Below are positions 6,604 through 11,096 of a stretch of DNA of 11,096 nucleotides, one piece after another; position 1 is the first letter of the stretch, and every line of letters begins with the position of its first letter. The notes beneath the pieces are model-generated. The model made no database searches. It saw nothing but the letters and a program-made list of their open reading frames with translations, and was not told the origin of the DNA. Made by a program: the position numbers and the translations under genes. The DNA is from an uncultured Pseudomonadota bacterium (GTDB taxonomy: Bacteria; Pseudomonadota; Gammaproteobacteria; Steroidobacterales; Steroidobacteraceae). Location of the stretch: positions 1 through 11,096 of the forward strand of contig CAIVYV010000381.1 in assembly GCA_903910215.1 (NCBI GenBank), in the 5' to 3' direction.

Positions 6604-6921
6604 ATGTCCGCCGAAGAGTCCCGTCCTGATCAAGAATCCTCCGTAGCCGAGGCCACACCCGAACTGAAGCAACCGCCGCTGTTCCGGGTGATTTTATTAA
6701 ACGATGATTACACTCCCATGGAATTCGTGGTCGACGTGCTCGAGCGGTTCTTCGGAATGGGCCGCACCCAGGCCACGCAGGTGATGCTCGAGATCCACAT
6801 GCGGGGCAAAGGGGTCTGTGGCGTCTTCACCCACGAGATCGCCGAGACGAAAGTGGCGCTGGTCACGCGGTACTCCCGCGACCACCAACACCCGCTGATG
6901 TGCACACTAGAGGAAGTCTGA
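6604..6921 (+). CDS. clpS: ATP-dependent Clp protease adaptor ClpS
   Basis: ClpS is the bacterial N-recognin. It binds proteins with N-terminal Leu, Phe, Tyr or Trp and hands them to ClpA for degradation by ClpAP (family knowledge); 105 residues, the usual length. The first 24 residues are a polar, flexible arm (MSAEESRPDQESS...), needed in homologues for delivery into ClpA. The folded domain starts at PPLFRVILLNDDYTPMEFVV. Binding-pocket residues are recognisable by alignment to the E. coli protein: N33, D34, D35, T37, the M39 gatekeeper, M61 and H65. GVCGVFTHEIAETKV and a C-terminal CTLEEV complete the family pattern. The start at 6604 is the only ATG that fits the family and lies right at the predicted transcription start. 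clpA follows after 3 bp, giving the usual clpS-clpA pair. Confidence 0.97.
   Translation: MSAEESRPDQESSVAEATPELKQPPLFRVILLNDDYTPMEFVVDVLERFFGMGRTQATQVMLEIHMRGKGVCGVFTHEIAETKVALVTRYSRDHQHPLMCTLEEV
6909..6914 (+). promoter_or_regulatory. Ribosome binding site for clpA (GTG start)
   Basis: AGAGGA lies inside the last codons of clpS, ten bases before the GTG at 6925. It supports GTG as the clpA start and close translational linkage of the pair. Confidence 0.65.
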
Positions 6922-6924
6922 ACC

Positions 6925-9204
6925 GTGTTGTCCGCCGAACTTGAAACCTGCCTGAACAAGGCCTTCCAGCTGGCGCGCGATGGCCGTCACGAATTTCTCA
7001 CCGTCGAGCACCTGCTCTCGTCGATCCTCGAGACGACCGCGGTGAAAGACGTGCTGCGCTCGTGTGGTGCTGATGTCGCCGTGCTCGCCAAGGATCTGCT
7101 CGATCACATCGAGCAGAGTACGCCGCGTTTGCCCGAAGGGGACGATCGCGAGGTGCAGCCGACGCTGGGCTTTCAGCGCGTGCTACAGCGCGCCGTGTTC
7201 CACGTGCAATCGAGCGGCCGCAAGGAAGTCGCGGTGACGAACGTGCTCGTCGCCATCTTCAGCGAAAAGCAGAGTCACGCCGTGTTTCTGCTCAGTCGTC
7301 AGGACGTCTCGCGCCTCGATGTGGTCAATTACATCTCGCACGGTATGTCGAAGACCGAGGATGAGAAGGGCGAGTCGAAAGAAGAGACGTCGGCTGCAGG
7401 TGCGGCCGCCGCAGAGGGTGAGAGTGCGAGTGCGCTCGATAAATACGCGACCAACCTCAACAAGCTCGCCGAAGAGGGGAAGATCGATCCTCTGATCGGT
7501 CGCGAGCTCGAGGTCGAGCGCACCATCGAGATTCTGTGTCGTCGCCGCAAGAACAATCCGCTCTATGTGGGCGAGGCAGGTGTTGGCAAGACGGCGATCG
7601 CCGAGGGCTTGGCGCGTCGCATCGTCGAGGGTCAGGTTCCCCAGGTGCTCACGGACTGCACCATTTACTCGCTTGATCTCGGCTCGTTGATCGCGGGTAC
7701 GAAGTATCGCGGTGACTTCGAAAAGCGTCTCAAGTCCGTCCTTGCTGAGCTGAAGAAGCAGCCGGGTGCAGTGCTCTTCATCGACGAGATCCATACGGTC
7801 ATAGGTGCTGGCGCCGCCTCTGGTGGTGTCATGGATGCCTCCAATCTCATCAAGCCGGTGCTCAGCAACGGCGAGTTGCGCTGTATCGGTTCGACGACCT
7901 ATCAGGAATACCGCGGCATCTTCGAGAAAGATCATGCGCTCGCACGTCGCTTCCAGAAGATCGACGTGGTCGAGCCTAGCGTGGCCGAGACGATCGAAAT
8001 CCTGAAGGGTTTGCGCAGTCGTTTCGAAGATCACCATCACGTTAAGTACACCGATGACGCGTTAAAGGCCGCTGCAGAGTTGTCGGCACGTCACATCAAC
8101 GAGCGGCATCTGCCCGATAAGGCCATCGACGTTGTGGATGAGGCCGGTGCGCGCATGCGGGTGAAGGGCATCACCGATCAGGCTTCGACAGTCGATGTCG
8201 AACAGATCGAAGATGTCGTGGCCCGCATCGCCCGTATCCCGCCCAAGACCGTCTCGAGCAACGATAAGGAAGTGCTGCGCAATCTCGAGCGCAACCTCAA
8301 GCTCGTGATTTATGGTCAGGACGCGGCAGTTGAAACCTTAACCGATGCGATCAAGATGTCGCGCTCGGGGCTCGGTGATGAACGCAAACCGGTGGGTAGT
8401 TTCCTCTTCGCTGGCCCGACGGGCGTCGGTAAGACCGAAGTCACGCGTCAGCTGGCGATCGCGCTTGGCATCGAGTTCATTCGTTTCGACATGTCCGAAT
8501 ACATGGAGCGCCACACGGTATCTCGCTTGATCGGTGCGCCGCCGGGCTATGTCGGCTTCGATCAGGGTGGGCTACTCACCGAAGCGATCGCCAAGCATCC
8601 TCATGCCGTGTTGCTACTCGACGAAATCGAGAAGGCGCACCCGGATGTGTTCAATCTGTTGTTGCAGGTCATGGATCACGGCACGCTGACGGACAACAAC
8701 GGCCGCAAGGCGGATTTCCGCCACGTGATCATCGTGATGACGACGAACGCAGGCGCTGCCGACATGGCGCGCACGCCGATCGGTTTTATGCCGGGGGATA
8801 ACACCACCGACGGTATGGAAGCGATCAAGAAGCTGTTTACGCCCGAGTTTCGCAATCGCCTTGATGCCATCATCCAGTTCGGCGGGCTCGATGAGCGCAC
8901 GATCGAACGAGTGGTCGAGAAGCTGCTGGTCGAGATCGAGACCCAGCTCGAGGGTAAGCGGGTGTCGCTGCAACTCGATGACGCCGCACGTCGCTGGATT
9001 GCCAAAACTGGCTACGACCCAAAGATGGGTGCGCGTCCCATGGCGCGAGTCATCCAAGAGCACATCAAGCGACCGCTCGCCGAAGAACTGCTGTTCGGCA
9101 AGTTGGTCGAGGGCGGTTTGGTCCGCGTATCGGTGAAGGCCGACGAGAGTGGACTCGATCTCGAGTGTGTGCCGGCGATGAACGAGGAGCCGGTGACGGC
9201 TTAA
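6925..9204 (+). CDS. clpA: ATP-dependent Clp protease ATP-binding subunit ClpA
   Basis: ClpA is a double-ring AAA+ unfoldase that feeds substrates to the ClpP peptidase and takes N-degron substrates from ClpS; 759 residues, matching the family. The N-domain (about 1-143) is the ClpS docking domain. A Glu/Lys/Ala-rich linker (about 143-168) separates it from D1. D1 has Walker A GEAGVGKT (216-223), Walker B AVLFIDEIH (282-290) and the GTKYRGDFE pore-1 loop region (258-266). D2 has Walker A GPTGVGKT (497-504), GAPPGYVGFDQGG (537-549) as pore-2 loop and Walker B VLLLDEIEK (562-570). The IGF tripeptide (619-621, in RTPIGFMPGDN) is the loop that docks into ClpP, distinguishing it from ClpB. The TPEFRNRLD sensor region (639-647) and C-terminal small domain follow. 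The GTG start is supported by AGAGGA upstream. clpP is not in the window. The gene converges on infA with 10 bp between stops. Confidence 0.98.
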   Translation: MLSAELETCLNKAFQLARDGRHEFLTVEHLLSSILETTAVKDVLRSCGADVAVLAKDLLDHIEQSTPRLPEGDDREVQPTLGFQRVLQRAVFHVQSSGRKEVAVTNVLVAIFSEKQSHAVFLLSRQDVSRLDVVNYISHGMSKTEDEKGESKEETSAAGAAAAEGESASALDKYATNLNKLAEEGKIDPLIGRELEVERTIEILCRRRKNNPLYVGEAGVGKTAIAEGLARRIVEGQVPQVLTDCTIYSLDLGSLIAGTKYRGDFEKRLKSVLAELKKQPGAVLFIDEIHTVIGAGAASGGVMDASNLIKPVLSNGELRCIGSTTYQEYRGIFEKDHALARRFQKIDVVEPSVAETIEILKGLRSRFEDHHHVKYTDDALKAAAELSARHINERHLPDKAIDVVDEAGARMRVKGITDQASTVDVEQIEDVVARIARIPPKTVSSNDKEVLRNLERNLKLVIYGQDAAVETLTDAIKMSRSGLGDERKPVGSFLFAGPTGVGKTEVTRQLAIALGIEFIRFDMSEYMERHTVSRLIGAPPGYVGFDQGGLLTEAIAKHPHAVLLLDEIEKAHPDVFNLLLQVMDHGTLTDNNGRKADFRHVIIVMTTNAGAADMARTPIGFMPGDNTTDGMEAIKKLFTPEFRNRLDAIIQFGGLDERTIERVVEKLLVEIETQLEGKRVSLQLDDAARRWIAKTGYDPKMGARPMARVIQEHIKRPLAEELLFGKLVEGGLVRVSVKADESGLDLECVPAMNEEPVTA

Positions 9205-9216
9205 GAGTTGCCGTTT
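9195..9216. terminator. Possible short bidirectional hairpin between clpA and infA
   Basis: ACGGC (9196-9200) pairs with GCCGT (9210-9214) around a 9-nt loop that contains the clpA TAA. A G-T wobble (9195/9215) could add one pair. On the plus strand the stem is followed by only TTTA; on the minus strand there is no U-tract. This is a weak intrinsic terminator candidate for a 10-bp convergent gap. Confidence 0.3.
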
Positions 9217-9433
9217 AGCGGCCGCGGTAGACGATGCGGCCCTTGGTCAGATCGTAGGGTGTGACTTCGACCGTGACGGTGTCGCCCGTGAGAATGCGGA
9301 TGTAGTTCTTGCGCATCTTGCCCGAGATGTGGGCCGTGACGACGTGACCGTTCTTCAATTTCACGCGAAAAGTGGTGTTCGGCAGCGTCTCGACGACTTC
9401 GCCGTCCATTTGAATCGCGTCTTCTTTCGACAT
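9215..9433 (-). CDS. infA: Translation initiation factor IF-1
   Basis: IF-1 binds the A site of the 30S subunit during initiation. It is a single S1/OB-fold protein of 72 residues, the standard length. It starts MSKEDAIQMDGEVVETLPN and contains the near-invariant strings FRVKLKNGHVVTAHISGK, MRKNYIRILTGD and TPYDLTKGRIVYR. The ATG at 9433 was chosen because it gives the exact family N-terminus; the frame stays open 21 codons further upstream, but those residues are not IF-1-like and would lie in the predicted promoter. The Shine-Dalgarno sequence is weak (AGAG about 15 nt upstream). The gene is downstream of aat, as in other gammaproteobacteria, and converges on clpA. Confidence 0.98.
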   Translation of the reverse strand: MSKEDAIQMDGEVVETLPNTTFRVKLKNGHVVTAHISGKMRKNYIRILTGDTVTVEVTPYDLTKGRIVYRGR

Positions 9434-9467
9434 CAGGTTACGGTCACTCTGCAAAAAAGAAGCGCGG

Positions 9468-9496
9468 ATTCTGCCGCATGGGGTCCCACGAATCAA
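9468..9496 (-). promoter_or_regulatory. Candidate sigma-70 promoter for infA
   Basis: On the minus strand TTGATT (9491-9496, 4 of 6), a 17-bp spacer and CAGAAT (9468-9473, 4 of 6). The predicted start is near 9461, leaving a leader of about 27 nt before the ATG. It lies in the 79-bp gap after aat, so infA may have its own promoter besides read-through from aat. Confidence 0.4.
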
Positions 9497-9512
9497 TGTA
9501 ATTCGCTTCGGG

Positions 9513-10196
9513 TCACCCAGTCCTCGTCAGTTCGACCAGTCGTTGCAAGAATTCGGCTCGAGGCAGAGAGCGGCTGCCGAGCGAGGCGAGATGATGCGAG
9601 TGCATTTGGCAATCGATCAGTTCGATACCGCTCTCGACGCTGCGTCGGACGAGGCTTGAGAGCGCCACTTTGGAGGCATCGGGTTCGCGACTGAACATCG
9701 ATTCACCAAAGAACACGCGACCGATTCGGATGCCATAGAGCCCACCGACCAACTCGTCGCCGAGTCGCACTTCGACGCTGTGGGCGATGCCGCGTCGGTG
9801 TAATTCGAGGTACGCCTCGCGCATCTCCGGGGTGATCCAGGTGCCACCGCCATCGCGCGCGCGCGGCGCGGCGCAGGCATCGATGACTGCAGCAAAGTCC
9901 CGATCTTCGGCGACGTCGAAGCCGGCGTTTCGCTCGCGTTTGGCGAGACTTCGAGTACGGCGAAACTCGGTGGGGAACAACACCTCGCGAGGGTCGGGGC
10001 ACCACCACAGAATGGGCTGTCCCGGTGAGTACCAAGGAAACAGGCCGCGTCGATAGGCTGCGACGAGCCGCTCTGGTCGAAGGTCGCCGCCAGCCGCGAC
10101 GAGACCCGGTGGTTCATCGAGGGCGTCTTCGGCAGCCGGGAAGGCTTCGGGATCACCACCGGGCTCGAGCCAAACGAGCCCGCGCCGTCGCTTCAT
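9513..10196 (-). CDS. aat: Leucyl/phenylalanyl-tRNA-protein transferase
   Basis: Aat transfers Leu or Phe from charged tRNA to proteins bearing N-terminal Lys or Arg, creating primary N-degrons for ClpS/ClpAP in the cytoplasm (family knowledge). The protein is 227 residues, within the family range. Motifs in order: PPGLVAAGGDL (29-39), RLVAAYRRGLFPWY (43-56), PILWWCPDPREVL (61-73), TWITPEM (119-125), the GNAT-like EVRLGDELVGGLYG (142-155), and VFFGESMFSREPDASKVAL (161-179). LIDCQMHSHHLASLGSR (193-209) follows. E165, D195 and Q197 align with the E. coli residues proposed to act in catalysis (E156, D186, Q188). The N-terminus carries a few extra basic residues (MKRRRG) before the VWLEPG opening. 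The ATG at 10196 overlaps the upstream gene stop as ATGA, indicating translational coupling. An arginyltransferase gene (bpt/ate), which sits between aat and infA in Pseudomonas, is absent here. Confidence 0.97.
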   Translation of the reverse strand: MKRRRGLVWLEPGGDPEAFPAAEDALDEPPGLVAAGGDLRPERLVAAYRRGLFPWYSPGQPILWWCPDPREVLFPTEFRRTRSLAKRERNAGFDVAEDRDFAAVIDACAAPRARDGGGTWITPEMREAYLELHRRGIAHSVEVRLGDELVGGLYGIRIGRVFFGESMFSREPDASKVALSSLVRRSVESGIELIDCQMHSHHLASLGSRSLPRAEFLQRLVELTRTG

Positions 10197-11096
10197 GGCG
10201 CGAGGTCCTGCTTGTAGGGAACATGCTCGGCGATGCCGGCGGCATATTGTTCGACGCCGATTTTCTCCCGCGCCAGATAGTCGGCGATCGCTGCTCGAAA
10301 GCGCGGCTCGACGATCCGATGAGCCGACCAGGTGAAGGTCGGTGCGAAGCCACGACTGACCTTGTGCTCGCCTTGAGTTCCAGGCTCGAAGCGTTGCAAG
10401 CCACGCTCGATGCAGAATTCGATGCCCTGGTGATAACAGGTCTCGAAATGCAGGCTGTGATATTCCTCCGCTGATCCCCAGTAACGACCGTAGAGCGTGT
10501 CCTTGCCGACAAAGAAAACGGCGACCGCGACGATCTCATCACCTAGGCAGGCAAACGTGAACTGCAGCGCCTCGCCCATCGTGGCGGCGATGCGATGGAA
10601 AGCATCGAGATTCAGATAAGGCTCGTTACCGCGCTGTAAAAACGTGCGTCGGTGCAGTTGCCAAGCGCGTTCAATTTCTCCGGACGTTGCCTCATGACCA
10701 AAGCGTCGTTCGAAGTGGATGCCCGACTCGGAGACGCGACGCCTCTCGCGGCGCGCCTTCTTGCGCTTCTCGGCCGTGAATGTCGCGAGGAAGTCGTCGA
10801 AGTCACGATAGCCGCGGTTTTCCCAGTGAAATTGACAGTCGCAGCGCAACAGCCAGTCCGGATCTGCGCGTAAGGCCGCCAGATCGGTCGCATCAGGAAA
10901 CGTGATGTGAGTCGTCTCGATGTGCATGGCATCGGCTGCCGCTGCGATGGCTTCGAGCAACGCAGCCGAGGTGGCGCTCACCGACGCGTCGGGGCGATGC
11001 AGCAAACGCGGCCCGGTTGCCGGTGTGAAGGGGGCTGCGACGAGCAGTTTCGGGTAATAACGCAGACCGTGCCGCGCATAAGCCTGAGCCCACGCG
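10193..11096 (-). CDS. FemAB/GNAT-like protein, COG3146 / PF04339 family (5' end cut by window)
   Basis: This protein belongs to the FemAB-like family often annotated as peptidoglycan biosynthesis/recognition or GNAT N-acetyltransferase; its substrate is not established to my knowledge. About 300 C-terminal residues are visible. The frame stays open to base 11095, and its first visible residues (AYARHGLRYYPKLLVAAP, then FTPATGPRLL) match the family, so the start lies outside the window; the TTG at 11005 is not the start. Family signatures follow: CQFHWENRGYRDFDDFLA, a basic helix EKRKKARRERRRV, DTLYGRYWGSAEEYHSLHFE, CYHQGIEFCIERGLQRFEP, GTQGEHKVSRGFAP and the end region FRAAIADYLAREKI. No signal peptide or membrane helix is seen in the visible part. 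Its stop overlaps the aat start as ATGA, so the two are probably co-translated. Family call is confident; function is not. Confidence 0.9.
   Translation of the reverse strand, partial: AWAQAYARHGLRYYPKLLVAAPFTPATGPRLLHRPDASVSATSAALLEAIAAAADAMHIETTHITFPDATDLAALRADPDWLLRCDCQFHWENRGYRDFDDFLATFTAEKRKKARRERRRVSESGIHFERRFGHEATSGEIERAWQLHRRTFLQRGNEPYLNLDAFHRIAATMGEALQFTFACLGDEIVAVAVFFVGKDTLYGRYWGSAEEYHSLHFETCYHQGIEFCIERGLQRFEPGTQGEHKVSRGFAPTFTWSAHRIVEPRFRAAIADYLAREKIGVEQYAAGIAEHVPYKQDLAP

Noticed and set aside
5852..6646. Open frame of 264 codons on the plus strand opposite gspC
   Set aside because: Antisense shadow of gspC running into the clpS start; low-complexity composition and no recognisable protein.
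7183..8040. Open frame of 285 codons on the minus strand opposite clpA
   Set aside because: It lies wholly inside the well-conserved clpA gene, has no recognisable domain, and long antisense frames are expected in GC-rich genes.
9434..9512. Possible tRNA or small RNA in the aat-infA gap
   Set aside because: Too short for a tRNA with flanks, no cloverleaf arms or TTC loop seen; a promoter explains it better.
9854..9865. Alternating CG run of 12 bases within aat (possible Z-DNA or simple repeat)
   Set aside because: Short and explained by Arg/Ala codons in a GC-rich gene; no sign of slippage or regulation.
10193..11005. TTG at 11005 as the start of the FemAB-like gene
   Set aside because: The frame upstream of it encodes conserved family residues up to the window edge, so the gene is cut by the window rather than starting there.
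1..11096. CRISPR array, insertion sequence, prophage or defence island
   Set aside because: No spaced direct repeats, transposase or integrase motifs, terminal inverted repeats or composition breaks were seen; the window is mostly conserved chromosomal genes.

Overview
This window looks like chromosomal DNA from a GC-rich gammaproteobacterium. By protein resemblance it is nearest the Xanthomonadales, Nevskiales or Steroidobacterales type, but that placement is from memory and no search was run. The supporting evidence is the adjacency of aat, infA, clpA and clpS, a complete-looking gspC-D-E-F block, and a DnaE2-type error-prone polymerase. Coding density is very high. There are no gaps over 300 bases, and I see no tRNA or rRNA genes, insertion sequences, CRISPR arrays or integration scars.

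Layout from left to right. Bases 1-654 (+) are the C-terminal end of dnaE2, the SOS-associated error-prone polymerase. Converging on it is a small acidic, charged protein of uncertain family (673-918, -). Bases 997-6544 (-) hold four type II secretion genes in the order gspC, gspD, gspE, gspF. They are tightly packed: 34 bp between C and D, a 4-bp GTGA overlap between D and E, and 13 bp between E and F. The pseudopilin genes (gspG-K) and gspL-M are not in the window and do not follow gspF, so the rest of the machine must be encoded elsewhere.

Diverging from gspC across a 59-bp gap are clpS (6604-6921, +) and clpA (6925-9204, +). Converging on clpA is infA (translation initiation factor IF-1; 9215-9433, -), preceded by aat (leucyl/phenylalanyl-tRNA-protein transferase; 9513-10196, -). 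Overlapping the aat start by ATGA is a FemAB/GNAT-like protein of the COG3146/PF04339 family, which is cut by the right edge of the window.

Two functional themes stand out. The first is protein export: GspC (inner-membrane clamp), GspD (outer-membrane secretin), GspE (cytoplasmic ATPase) and GspF (inner-membrane platform). The second is the bacterial N-degron pathway: Aat adds Leu or Phe to N-terminal Lys/Arg, ClpS recognises the destabilising residue, and ClpA unfolds the substrate for ClpP (not in the window).

Most of the window is ordinary conserved genome. The observations most worth checking are a GspE that has lost the tetracysteine zinc motif, a FemAB-like acyltransferase translationally coupled to aat, and back-to-back gspC/clpS promoters with overlapping -10 elements that would make the clpS mRNA nearly leaderless.
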